From JACMLD01 sp038207265 (GTDB lineage: Bacteria; Bacteroidota; Bacteroidia; Chitinophagales; Chitinophagaceae), in assembly GCA_038207265.1 (NCBI GenBank), contig JBBQZZ010000001.1, positions 186,001 to 250,000 on the forward strand: a stretch of DNA of 64,000 nt. The letters run 5' to 3'. The translations under genes were made by a program, and so were the position numbers. The number at the start of each line of letters is the position of its first letter. Positions within the stretch are counted from its first letter, which is position 1. The notes beneath the pieces are model-generated. The model was given only the letters and a program-made list of their open reading frames with translations. It did not search any database and was not told the DNA's origin. This document shows positions 55,514-64,000 of this stretch, in pieces.

Positions 55514-58500
55514 TTAGAATGACAACCTTAAGCTAGCACCAATGCGGCGGGAAGAAGGGGCAGTTAATCTTTCCAATCCTCTTGCACCATTGCCTACACT
55601 AAAACTGCTGGTCTCCGGATCAAAATTGGTGTACCGTGGAAAATTAGGCGCATTGTACCATAGGTTTTGACCAGACAGTGTAAATGACGCTGCTCCGAAA
55701 GGAGTCTTGTTCAGAATTTTTTCCGGCATAGAGTAAGAAATGCTTAGTTCGCGTAAGCGAACAATGGTAGCGTCCCAGATACTTACGTCATTTGAACCCA
55801 GGCCGTAACTGTTAAAATAAATATTGGTTGCATCCTGTACATAGTCATTGGGACTACCATCTTGTTTCACGCCCGGTAAAATATAACCTTTGTTCCGGTC
55901 AAAATCGGTGTCTTTGGTTAGACCTCTTGCAAGCAATGCTCTCACAGTTGTTGAATAAAAATCTCCTCCCCTGGTATAGTCCCACTGCATCCTGAAAGAA
56001 AAAGACTTATAACTAAGTGTACTGATACCCGTTAGTTTGTATTTGGGAGCTGGATCTCCGATTACATGTATGCCGGTTGAGATTAGGTAATTACCCAAAG
56101 CATCTACAATGGGTTGTCCTGATTTTGGATCACGTTCTACATAATTACCCTGTATTACTCCCAGTGGTTGGTTATTGATAGCAAATGTGCCGAGATTGGA
56201 GAAGCCGGAAATGACTACCTGTTTGATATCGTCAGGCATATCAAATACTTTACTCCTGTTTAAAGTAAAATTACCATCCAGTTGCCAGTTGAAATCTTTG
56301 TTCTTCACTACTGTATAACCCAATGCCAATTCAATTCCTTTATTATATACAGAGCCAGCATTTACAGCCACAACCTGGTATCCGGTAGATTGATCCAGTT
56401 GCCTGTCAAGAATTTGATCTTTAGCGGTTCTTTTATAAAATGTCAGGTCAACACTCAACCGGCTATTAATAAATTTTGCCTCTATCCCTGCTTCCACTTC
56501 TCTTAACAATTCTGGTTTTAATTCCGAATTGGCCAACCGGTCACTGATTGAATTTACATTCACGGCATTGCCGGCTTTGTCTACAAAAGCATTGGTTTGA
56601 ATAGACAATGCTGGTCTTGTATTATACGCTCCCGGAAAACGGGCACTGGTAGAATAACCCGCACGTATTTTCAGGTAGTTGATTACTTTGCTTTCCCTGA
56701 GCATACCTATGGCGGCTGTTGGAATAAAAGAAGCACTTACACTCGGATAAAAAATAGCTCGGTTTGGTTTTTCCAATGTAGATGTCCAGCTCTCCCTTCC
56801 CCCCGCGGTTAAATAGAAATAGTCCCGGAATCCTGCTACTGCTTGTGCAAACAAGCCAAAACGTTTTTCCTGGTTAATAAAATCCAGGTCAGCAAAATTA
56901 TCTTCGGCTATATTTTCATGTGAAATAAAATTACTGTGATCAAACAAACCGAATACCAATTGCTGGGTACTCTTAAGTCCCGATTGAACATAAGTATCTT
57001 CCCTCAAATTTGCACCCGCATCAATATTTAAATCCCAGTCATTGCTGATCTTTTTGTTGAAACTTGCAATCAATGTATGATCCCATATTGTATTGGCATC
57101 GTTAACTGTGCGGTACAATCCTCCGGTATAAGACGGACCACCATCGATGCCTCCTTTATTGACGGAGAGCGATTGCAGTTCGCTGTAATTATCGATACCT
57201 AATTTATATGATACATTCAACGCCTTACTGATGTCATATTTTACCTGGAAACTTCCAAAAGTTCGGTTGGCCTTCTGCCTTGATAGTGCGTTGGCCGCTG
57301 TCCACCTCGGATTTTGTATATCATTACCTCCGCGATAATAGATAGAAGAACCATCTAATGGATTTTGATAAGGCCAACCCATTAAATCTACACTTCTGGG
57401 CGTATAAATAAGATCACCAAAAACAGAAATCCCCGCGTCAGCACCACTTCCGTTACTTGTGCCGATTGCTGGTGTTTTGAAATCTGTAACAACATAATTA
57501 ATGGTTCCGCTCAATGTAATATTGTTGCTGAGTTTTGCAGAGCCTCCCATACCAAAAGTATTTTTAGTAAGCGAGTTATTGGGTGTAAATCCATTGTCAT
57601 CTAAATAAGAAAAGTTAGCGCTAAAATTGGTGCCATTACCAGAACCAGCAATGTTGACGGATGAAGTACTGACCAAGCCAGTACGGAAAAAATTTTTTAC
57701 ACTATTGTAGGGTTTGTAATCATAAGTTGCTCCCTGGTATTCTGGAAAAGCATCTGCAAGCGCTGCTTTATTATAAGGATGGGTAAATTTTGCGGGAGGA
57801 TCTGTAAACTTGGCCCCCCAATTACTGAATGCCAGCGAAGGAGCATTGTGAAAACCACCGCCATAGGTATTTTGATAATCTGGAAGATTGGCAACATTGT
57901 TTGTAAAGAAAGACTGAGATACTGTTACGTCCAGTTTTTTATTGCTTTTTTTTACGGAGCCATTTTTTGTGGTAACTACTATAACTCCATTTCTTCCCAG
58001 GTCACCATAAAGTGTAGTAGCACTCAGTCCTTTTAATACATTGATGCTTTCAATATTATTAGGGTCTAAATCCAAAAACCGGCTGGATGTCTGGTTACCA
58101 TATAACCATCCATTGGCAGAACCCGTCAGATTATTGGTTCCTCCATCAAAAGGAACACCATCCACAATGAAAAGTGGTGTAACATTACTTCCTGTAATTG
58201 TGCTTACCCCTCTTATCACGATACTGGTTCCACTACCTGATAAACCACTGGTACTTAAAATATCTACTCCCGGCGCTTTACCACTCAACAACCTGCCAAC
58301 ATCACCTTCAGGTCTTAACTCCAACTCCTTTTTGCCCACAGTAGAAACTGCATATCCCAGCGCTTTCTTTTCGCGCCGGATACCCAATGCAGTTACAACT
58401 ACTTCACTCAAAGACTGGTTTGCTGGTTTAAGGGAGATGTTTAGTTCCTGTTCATTGTTGACAATGATTTCTTTTTTTTCCATACCTACATAAGAGATCA

Positions 58501-58714
58501 CCAATGTTGAGCCGGCGTTTACTGAAATTTTAAAATCGCCGTTTGCATCAGTGGTAGTGGCCCTTTTACTCTTTTTTTCGAGTACGGTGGCGCCTGCGAT
58601 GGGCGAGTTTTTTTCATCTGTTACTTTCCCCGACACCTGTTTCATTTGTGCGATGGCAACGGTGGATGAGCAACAGATGAGAAACAACAGGAGATACTGA
58701 AATTTTTTTCTCAT
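55514..58714 (-). CDS. SusC/RagA family TonB-linked outer-membrane protein
   Basis: A 1066-residue TonB-dependent transporter. Signal peptide to about 22, then a carboxypeptidase-D-regulatory-like domain (VSGKVTDEKNSPIAGATV, 28-45), a TonB plug (near 110-230) and a 22-strand barrel ending in LRLSF. It imports its ligand with SusD. No sensor (Nterm STN/anti-sigma-interacting) domain is present, so it is unlikely to be regulated by an ECF/anti-sigma pair. The ligand is unknown; no glycoside hydrolases lie nearby. Confidence 0.96.
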   Translation of the reverse strand: MRKKFQYLLLFLICCSSTVAIAQMKQVSGKVTDEKNSPIAGATVLEKKSKRATTTDANGDFKISVNAGSTLVISYVGMEKKEIIVNNEQELNISLKPANQSLSEVVVTALGIRREKKALGYAVSTVGKKELELRPEGDVGRLLSGKAPGVDILSTSGLSGSGTSIVIRGVSTITGSNVTPLFIVDGVPFDGGTNNLTGSANGWLYGNQTSSRFLDLDPNNIESINVLKGLSATTLYGDLGRNGVIVVTTKNGSVKKSNKKLDVTVSQSFFTNNVANLPDYQNTYGGGFHNAPSLAFSNWGAKFTDPPAKFTHPYNKAALADAFPEYQGATYDYKPYNSVKNFFRTGLVSTSSVNIAGSGNGTNFSANFSYLDDNGFTPNNSLTKNTFGMGGSAKLSNNITLSGTINYVVTDFKTPAIGTSNGSGADAGISVFGDLIYTPRSVDLMGWPYQNPLDGSSIYYRGGNDIQNPRWTAANALSRQKANRTFGSFQVKYDISKALNVSYKLGIDNYSELQSLSVNKGGIDGGPSYTGGLYRTVNDANTIWDHTLIASFNKKISNDWDLNIDAGANLREDTYVQSGLKSTQQLVFGLFDHSNFISHENIAEDNFADLDFINQEKRFGLFAQAVAGFRDYFYLTAGGRESWTSTLEKPNRAIFYPSVSASFIPTAAIGMLRESKVINYLKIRAGYSTSARFPGAYNTRPALSIQTNAFVDKAGNAVNVNSISDRLANSELKPELLREVEAGIEAKFINSRLSVDLTFYKRTAKDQILDRQLDQSTGYQVVAVNAGSVYNKGIELALGYTVVKNKDFNWQLDGNFTLNRSKVFDMPDDIKQVVISGFSNLGTFAINNQPLGVIQGNYVERDPKSGQPIVDALGNYLISTGIHVIGDPAPKYKLTGISTLSYKSFSFRMQWDYTRGGDFYSTTVRALLARGLTKDTDFDRNKGYILPGVKQDGSPNDYVQDATNIYFNSYGLGSNDVSIWDATIVRLRELSISYSMPEKILNKTPFGAASFTLSGQNLWYNAPNFPRYTNFDPETSSFSVGNGARGLERLTAPSSRRIGASLRLSF

Positions 58715-58929
58715 AACTTAATTTTTGATATGCTGGTTAATAATCAGAAGCTTCAAATGGTGTGTTTTACTACCATCACCGCTTCAATGATTCCTTTCAG
58801 ACAAATAAATTATAGCAACTGACGCAACGGATAGTCTTGTTTAATACCGAAACAGGATTTATTGAAACTGAAGCGGGAAATTTTACAACCGGGGCAGAAA
58901 ATATTTTTAACAATTTATTGTTGCAGCAT

Positions 58930-58957
58930 AAAAAAGCAGGTAGTAGAAACCACCTGC
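58930..58957 (-). terminator. Orphan intrinsic terminator upstream of susC
   Basis: On the minus strand GCAGGTGGT (58957-58949) pairs with ACTACCTGC (58944-58936) through a TTCT loop, with one G-U wobble, followed by six U's (58935-58930). On the plus strand the same pair is an A-C mismatch and no U-run follows, so the minus orientation is supported. It lies 216 bp upstream of the susC ATG, with no gene upstream. Confidence 0.7.
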
Positions 58958-59050
58958 GTATGTGTACATGAGAAAACTAATACAACAAACATACAATCCA
59001 ATAGCCGCGTGCATTTGCAAAAGGTTACCCAAGCAGGATATTTGCAGCGT

Positions 59051-59076
59051 AAAACCGGAATTTATTTTATCCGGTT
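59051..59076 (-). terminator. Second minus-strand hairpin upstream of susC
   Basis: On the minus strand AACCGGA (59076-59070) pairs with TCCGGTT (59059-59053), loop 10 nt, followed by TT (four U's in all). Weak terminator. Confidence 0.45.
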
Positions 59077-59280
59077 AAATTTATACTTACCATGAGTATG
59101 CGTTATTCATTGTGCACCGTAACAATCTTATCAACAATACGTCTGTGATCATAAAAAGAAACCGTTCGTACTTTTTGATACTTGAATATTGATTTATTGA
59201 TATAATTTTTATTTATGTAAAAGCAGCATAATTGCGGGCAATTCTATCCCTCTATTGAAGGCCACTACTAAAACAACTAC

Positions 59281-60315
59281 ATGAGTAAACAAACATTGGT
59301 GAACGATACGCTGGTAAAAATGATTGCTGTGCCGCTGCTCGGAATACTGATACCCAATTTAACGGGTCTTATCACCAATACGTTGTACAGTATTCCTGAA
59401 TTATTGCTGACTTATATCTTTTTTATCCTGGTCTCTTTCCTGGTCTGGCATGGAAACGTTTCATTGATGAATTTCATCCGGAAGAAATACTATTGGCAGC
59501 AAAAGAAATATTACAAAAACATCATTGCTCTTTTTTTCACCAATATTGTGTATTCCGGAATCGCATCCACCCTGTTGTTAAATATCTGGATATTGTTTGC
59601 GCGTGAAAAAGTAAATCACACGGCAGCCATGGTTAACAGCGTACTTGTTATTATAATAGCAGCTACTTTTGTCACCAATATTTACGAAATAATTTTTCTA
59701 ACCCAGGAGGCAGAATCTAACCATGACAAGGTAAATCAACTGAACATTGCAAAAGCTCAGGCAGAACTGGAGGCGCTGAAGAACCAGATTGATCCCCATT
59801 TTATCTTTAACGCGCTCAATACCCTTTCTTTCCTAATTACGAAAGATCCATTAAGCGCGAGATTGTACAATGATACCCTGGCCAAAGTCTATCGATATAT
59901 CCTGGGTAACAAAGACAAAGACCTGGTAATGCTAAAAGAGGAAATTGAATTCATCAGCAATTATTTTTACCTGCTGAAGATTCGATTTGGAGATGCCATC
60001 AATATGGTTATCGAAATAAATGATCTTGAGTCAGAAGATTTCCTGATCCCGCCCATCTCTATGCAGGCACTTATTGAAAACGCTATTAAACATAATGAAT
60101 TCAACAACAGTTCTCCGCTGAATATAGAAGTTTCAGTATCATCGCATTTTATTTTTGTGAAAAATGTACTGAAGCCAAAAACCGGTGAGATGAAAAGTTC
60201 AAAGATAGGATTGAGCAATCTTGATCATCGCTATAAATTGATCACAAGGCGAAATATCCTGATAGAAAATAATTTCAAGAATTTCGTTGTCAAATTACCG
60301 GTATTAAAAGTTTAA
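59281..60315 (+). CDS. LytS/YehU-family sensor histidine kinase
   Basis: A 344-residue inner-membrane kinase with four hydrophobic helices (about 12-33, 40-55, 80-105, 118-140). The canonical phospho-acceptor His173 is in QIDPHFIFNALN. The ATP-binding part shows ALIENAIKH near 262 and a GLSNLDHRYKL segment near 310. It pairs with the LytTR regulator 3 bp downstream and lies divergent from susC, so it may control this locus. Confidence 0.94.
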   Translation: MSKQTLVNDTLVKMIAVPLLGILIPNLTGLITNTLYSIPELLLTYIFFILVSFLVWHGNVSLMNFIRKKYYWQQKKYYKNIIALFFTNIVYSGIASTLLLNIWILFAREKVNHTAAMVNSVLVIIIAATFVTNIYEIIFLTQEAESNHDKVNQLNIAKAQAELEALKNQIDPHFIFNALNTLSFLITKDPLSARLYNDTLAKVYRYILGNKDKDLVMLKEEIEFISNYFYLLKIRFGDAINMVIEINDLESEDFLIPPISMQALIENAIKHNEFNNSSPLNIEVSVSSHFIFVKNVLKPKTGEMKSSKIGLSNLDHRYKLITRRNILIENNFKNFVVKLPVLKV

Positions 60316-60317
60316 CC

Positions 60318-61076
60318 ATGAAAGTATTCATCATAGAAGATGAAATTCCGGCGTTGGAAAACTTAAAAGACGAACTTGTCAATATTGATGCTTCTATACG
60401 GATCATAGGCACCAGCGACAGTATCCGGCAAAGTGTACAATGGTTGCAACAACATGCGGGAGAGCCAGACCTGATATTTATGGATATTCACCTGTCTGAT
60501 GGTTTGTCTTTTAATATATTTAAATCCTGTACTGTCACCTGCCCGGTAATTTTTGTAACAGCATACGATAAATACCTTGCACAAGCTTTTGAATACAATA
60601 GCATCGATTATATTTTAAAACCTGTTGAACCTGAAAAATTAGCCCAGGCCGTTAAGAAATACAAAAGTTTGCAGCATCATTTTACCAATAACTTCCAGGC
60701 ACTGTTTACACAATTCAACAGCCCTGAAAAAACCAAGTCCCGGATTATCGTAAAAAGAGGATTGGAGTTCCAGACGATCAAGGTAGAAGACATTGCTTAT
60801 TTTTTTACAGAACATAAACTTATCTTCCTGGTAGATAAAGAGAATCACAAATTCCTGGCGGAAAAAAACAACCTCGGCGAACTGGAAGAAGAACTCGACC
60901 AGAAAAATTTTTACCGTGCCAACCGGAAATACATCATCAATGCCAATTACATTAAAAGATTCAAACCGCTTGACAAAAGTAAAATCAGTGTTGAACTTGT
61001 TTTACCTGTCAATGAAGAAATCATCATCAGCCAGGAAAATTCCAGTGCCTTTAAAAAATGGATCAGTGAAATTTAA
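60318..61076 (+). CDS. LytTR-type response regulator
   Basis: A 252-residue regulator: receiver domain (1-120) with acidic pocket Glu7/Asp8, phospho-acceptor Asp56 (FMDIH) and Lys near 103 (ILKPVEP), then a LytTR DNA-binding domain (about 145-250). It starts 3 bp after the kinase stop. Together they make a two-component system, with susCD the nearest likely target. Confidence 0.95.
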   Translation: MKVFIIEDEIPALENLKDELVNIDASIRIIGTSDSIRQSVQWLQQHAGEPDLIFMDIHLSDGLSFNIFKSCTVTCPVIFVTAYDKYLAQAFEYNSIDYILKPVEPEKLAQAVKKYKSLQHHFTNNFQALFTQFNSPEKTKSRIIVKRGLEFQTIKVEDIAYFFTEHKLIFLVDKENHKFLAEKNNLGELEEELDQKNFYRANRKYIINANYIKRFKPLDKSKISVELVLPVNEEIIISQENSSAFKKWISEI

Positions 61077-61085
61077 AAACAGGCG

Positions 61086-62864
61086 CTATTGCTTACCCAA
61101 CAACATTTTTCTGCTCTGAACAGGCAATCCATCTACAAACAGCGTATATACATACACGCCATTCATGCTACCATAACCATGGTTGAAACTGATTTCGTTT
61201 ACACCTTTTTTAAGTGGAATTTTTAAACGTTTAACGATACGACCAGAAAGATCAGCTATGCTTATCCATGCCCGATCATAAAACAAATCGGTTCCGGAAA
61301 GAACGGTTATCATGGTGCTTTCATCAAAAGGGTTGGGCTTATTTTGCAACAAACTGATATTGGTATAGGGCTTGTCATGCCGCTGAACATAGGGCGTATC
61401 ATTCAGCGCGAGCGTAAACGCCTGTAGCGTCATGCTGTATTCCGTTGAAAAAAGACTCTCCACGCCTTCGCTGTTCACGGCAGCAGCACTGATAAAAAAT
61501 GTGCTGTTGCTTCCATAGGGAACGGCAATGGTATCAGTAGACTGCCCGGTAATGGTAAATACAGTATCCCAATCATTGTTCAACGAACGCACTGCTACCC
61601 TGTAAACCGATTGTGGCGTTGCCGAACTAAGCTGAACCCTTACCCGGTTTTGAGTGACCAGTGTTGGAACAAGCGTTGCGGTATCTGGGCTCAATGCAGC
61701 CATTGCCATAGATACTCCATTAATCAAAGCATTCCTGGCAAGATAAGTCACACTCACGTATAATGAATCTTCAATACCGTCACTATTGTTATCAACACCA
61801 AGTACGTCCCTGGTTGAATGCTGCCTGTCTATATAACCCGGACCAACATTCGCATTTCCATTTTCATTGGCAGCAGTAAAACGTACCGCTGTATATCCTT
61901 TCGAACGGAATGGCTGGTGATCACCTCCCCTGCCGGTACGGTCTTCGTTGGTCATAATTTGTATATCCATTGGCACTGTTACCAGGCTACCTACCTGCTC
62001 CTGGTATTGCAGCTTAACATACCGCGCCCACTGTTTGTGCGGGGAATTAAACCCGCCGAGTGAGAATATTCTCAATGCTGTACTATCTATATTTCCATAG
62101 AAAGGACAACTGGGTGCTGAAGATGTGTGACCACAAAATACACCCCCCGAAACATCATTATTATTCACTGCTTTGATGTCAATACCGGTATTTTTAAAAT
62201 AAGTAGCCATTGCCAGTGCACCATCTGTTCCCTGTTCTTCCCCGGTGACAACGGCAAATACAATGGTATTTTTAAAAGTATACCGGCTCATCACTCTTGC
62301 CAGTTCTATAACAAGTGCAGTACCGGTGGCATTGTCCTCAATTCCGAAGGCATTGCAACCAATATCACAGAGGCTTTCACAACGGCTATCCATATGCGCT
62401 TCAATCAGTATGACTGAATTGTCAGCTACCTGGCTTCCTGGCAACACGGCCAATACATTCCTGTGCCTGGTTGCGCCGCAAATATTGAGATCAAATTGAA
62501 GGTAGGCGGATCTTAAACGATTTTCATTGGCCGCGCTGAATTGTTGAAATTTCCTGAACACCCAACGGCGTGCAGCACCGATTCCAATGGTAGATGAAAC
62601 GGTATCGGATCCGGTGTTCCTGTTTTTGAATCCTTTCAATGCAAACAGGGTTGCTTTCATTGAATCGGCAGATATTTCATTCAGCAGACCTGCTGAAATG
62701 ATATTAGGATCAGATATTACCACCGATGCATTGTATGCAGAAGGAACATAGCTCCCTTTCAGTATATTATCTACTTCGGTTGAAGTAACCGATAGGTTCG
62801 TTGGTTGAGCAATACCTTTCATGCTTATCAGCAGCAAAAGGGCAAACAAGTACGGTTTAGTCAT
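61086..62864 (-). CDS. M28 family metallopeptidase exported by T9SS
   Basis: A 592-residue secreted zinc peptidase. Numbered from the upstream ATG at 62876, the M28 ligands are His161/Asp163 (EAHMDS), Asp181 (IEDNATG), Glu213/Glu214 (TGEEQG), Asp241 (NNDVSGG) and the late His (GGDHQPF). The C-terminal 85 residues form a T9SS type A sorting domain (NPFDESTM through GVYVYTLFVDG). It is thus released or displayed at the surface as an aminopeptidase-like enzyme. It converges with the LytTR gene, 9 bp apart. The start at 62864 is chosen. Confidence 0.92.
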   Translation of the reverse strand: MTKPYLFALLLLISMKGIAQPTNLSVTSTEVDNILKGSYVPSAYNASVVISDPNIISAGLLNEISADSMKATLFALKGFKNRNTGSDTVSSTIGIGAARRWVFRKFQQFSAANENRLRSAYLQFDLNICGATRHRNVLAVLPGSQVADNSVILIEAHMDSRCESLCDIGCNAFGIEDNATGTALVIELARVMSRYTFKNTIVFAVVTGEEQGTDGALAMATYFKNTGIDIKAVNNNDVSGGVFCGHTSSAPSCPFYGNIDSTALRIFSLGGFNSPHKQWARYVKLQYQEQVGSLVTVPMDIQIMTNEDRTGRGGDHQPFRSKGYTAVRFTAANENGNANVGPGYIDRQHSTRDVLGVDNNSDGIEDSLYVSVTYLARNALINGVSMAMAALSPDTATLVPTLVTQNRVRVQLSSATPQSVYRVAVRSLNNDWDTVFTITGQSTDTIAVPYGSNSTFFISAAAVNSEGVESLFSTEYSMTLQAFTLALNDTPYVQRHDKPYTNISLLQNKPNPFDESTMITVLSGTDLFYDRAWISIADLSGRIVKRLKIPLKKGVNEISFNHGYGSMNGVYVYTLFVDGLPVQSRKMLLGKQ

Positions 62865-62891
62865 AGGGTAGGTCATTTAATTTCTGGTGAT

Positions 62892-64000
62892 CTATTGCTT
62901 AAATATTTTTTTAACAGTGGTTTCACCCGGTAAAACAATTTGAATAAAATAGATACCCCGGCTCAAAGTCTCCAGGTTTTTAAACTGGAATGAATTCGCA
63001 CCTTTATTCCCTTCTTTTTGCAACTGCTGCAACACAACTGCTTTGCTGTCCATCAAACGCAACACTACATTTCCGCCCGCTGTTAAATTAACCTGCACAT
63101 TAACCTGGTCCTTTACGGGATTCGGGAATATGGTGGTGGCAAATTTGTTTGTATAAGACATGACCAGGATAGCACTATAGGCAGTCCTGCCATAATTATC
63201 GGTTAATCTTATACGGTAGTAGCTGGAAGTCTCTGCAGCCGGGTTATTATCGGTAAACGCATAATCGGAATTGTTTGTATTGCCTTGTATGTCGCCTACA
63301 ACGTCAAAACGACCCCCGTCTACAGATTTTTCGACAACATAACGGATATTGTTACCAGCGTCGGTTACCTTCCAGTTAAGCACAATTGCATTGCTGTTAT
63401 TTTTCGCAGAAAAAGAAACCAGTTTTGTGGACAACACACTTGACCAGCTGATGGTATAAGTAGCAGGTGTGGGATCCTGTAAATTACCCGCATCTATAAA
63501 AGCATATTTAAAAGAAATAGCCATTGCTGCCGGGTTTGTAAATTTCACCCTAAGTAATGCAGTATTATAATTTATTATGGTGGTGTTATTCGTAACCAAT
63601 ACTCCATTATAGTACAATTCTCCAATGGCGGGCACCTGTGTAATCACTACTTTTTTACCAGCACCCATCAGGCCATCTTCCGGATCAGAACCAGTTAATG
63701 GGCCTGGTAAATTGGGCAGATTAGGGCCATTCAATGTAAGAAAACTATTTATTACAGGGGTAGAGATGACATAACCTTTTGGATCAGAATCGGGCAATCT
63801 TTCAATCCCAAAATCAAGTCCGGAAACATCTGAAGTAACAGTATTAAATGTCCTTGTAAGTGGAGAGGTATTTACCCAGTTAGAAGGAATGCCGGCAGCA
63901 GGAACTACGGAACCAACCACAGCAGCTGTTGTAGAAATGACAACTTTCAGTCCCGTTGCATTGATAGGGCAACCTGGTAAAACATAGGTACCATCCGCAT
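62892..64000 (-). CDS. Large T9SS surface protein, partial (N-terminus outside window)
   Basis: The frame stays open to the right edge, so only the C-terminal 369 residues are visible; the GTG at 63920 is not the real start. A C-terminal T9SS type A sorting domain (FPNPVKDQVNVQVNL near the end, GIYFIQIVLPG, KKIF) and a fibronectin-like segment before it (SKLVSFSAKNNSNAIVLNWKV in part) suggest an adhesin or surface enzyme. It lies upstream of the M28 peptidase on the same strand, 15 bp from its alternative start. Confidence 0.9.
   Translation of the reverse strand, partial: ADGTYVLPGCPINATGLKVVISTTAAVVGSVVPAAGIPSNWVNTSPLTRTFNTVTSDVSGLDFGIERLPDSDPKGYVISTPVINSFLTLNGPNLPNLPGPLTGSDPEDGLMGAGKKVVITQVPAIGELYYNGVLVTNNTTIINYNTALLRVKFTNPAAMAISFKYAFIDAGNLQDPTPATYTISWSSVLSTKLVSFSAKNNSNAIVLNWKVTDAGNNIRYVVEKSVDGGRFDVVGDIQGNTNNSDYAFTDNNPAAETSSYYRIRLTDNYGRTAYSAILVMSYTNKFATTIFPNPVKDQVNVQVNLTAGGNVVLRLMDSKAVVLQQLQKEGNKGANSFQFKNLETLSRGIYFIQIVLPGETTVKKIFKQ

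Larger units (their letters stand above)
58715..59280. other. 566-bp susC/LytS intergenic region with minus-strand terminators
   Basis: Between the divergent susC and LytS genes. It holds two minus-strand hairpins (58930-58957 and 59051-59076) that follow no gene. A minus-strand TATGTTTG (58986-58993) resembles a -7 element. No ORF with protein character was seen. Confidence 0.7.

Noticed and set aside
58862..59095. 77-codon plus-strand ORF between susC and LytS
   Set aside because: Starts with TTG, crosses two hairpins, and the product has no protein-like pattern.
1..64000. tRNA, rRNA, insertion sequences, prophage
   Set aside because: No cloverleaf with CCA-proximal features, transposase, integrase or phage genes were seen; small RNAs cannot be excluded by eye.

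Overview
The window is chromosomal DNA from a member of the Bacteroidota, most likely the Chitinophagaceae or a close relative (order Chitinophagales). The signs are a SusC/SusD pair, two T9SS type A sorting domains, an alternative-type GlmU protein, several DUF3857 proteins, a DUF6089 barrel, many small SPI and SPII secreted proteins, and -7 promoter elements of the Bacteroidota form TAnnTTTG. No tRNA, rRNA, CRISPR array, insertion sequence or prophage could be recognised. About 57 protein genes are supported. Two of them run off the window ends: a Gfo/Idh/MocA oxidoreductase on the left and a T9SS surface protein on the right.

Layout. 1-6.9 kb: secreted or periplasmic enzymes (Tat-type oxidoreductase, SUMF1-fold protein, ApbE, TIM-barrel isomerase) with NAD(P)HX repair (nnr) and a serine hydrolase. 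7-12.6 kb: serA, a TPR-AAA+ ATPase next to a TPR membrane protein, and a type II NADH dehydrogenase. 12.6-14.8 kb: a HEAT-like protein, then a gene-poor AT-rich patch with a frameshifted HEPN-like gene and one small ORF. 14.8-18.7 kb: gyrA followed by a TPR protein. 19.2-25.4 kb: GYF-domain membrane protein, saccharopine-reductase-like enzyme, cupin, sirtuin, EVE protein, fasciclin and acyl-CoA-binding protein. 25.4-29.2 kb: a short surface-glycan group (pyruvyl transferase, flippase, glycosyltransferase). 29.1-34.8 kb: tpiA, alternative GlmU, FKBP isomerase, DHH phosphoesterase, ndk and TraB/GumN. 34.9-40.7 kb: three tandem DUF3857 paralogues. 40.7-43.5 kb: a UbiD-family decarboxylase and an outer-membrane barrel. 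43.7-46.7 kb: an overlapping operon DinB > NRDE/TANGO2 > ATP-grasp > LysE exporter. 46.8-49.1 kb: Crp/Fnr regulator > YHS > DoxX > YceI. 49.2-50.9 kb: an iron-sulfur CCG protein and two small conserved proteins. 50.9-61.1 kb: a SusC/SusD/lipoprotein operon flanked by a degenerate LytS-like kinase and, divergently, an intact LytS/LytTR pair. 61-64 kb: a T9SS-exported M28 peptidase and a large T9SS surface protein.

The most promising candidates for undescribed biology are the four-gene ATP-grasp/LysE operon, which has the parts for making, trimming and exporting an amide-linked small molecule, and the SusCD locus. That locus has a kinase that lost its phospho-acceptor histidine, and tandem intrinsic terminators upstream of susC that follow no gene. 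All functional links are inferred from the sequence and general family knowledge; no database search was run.
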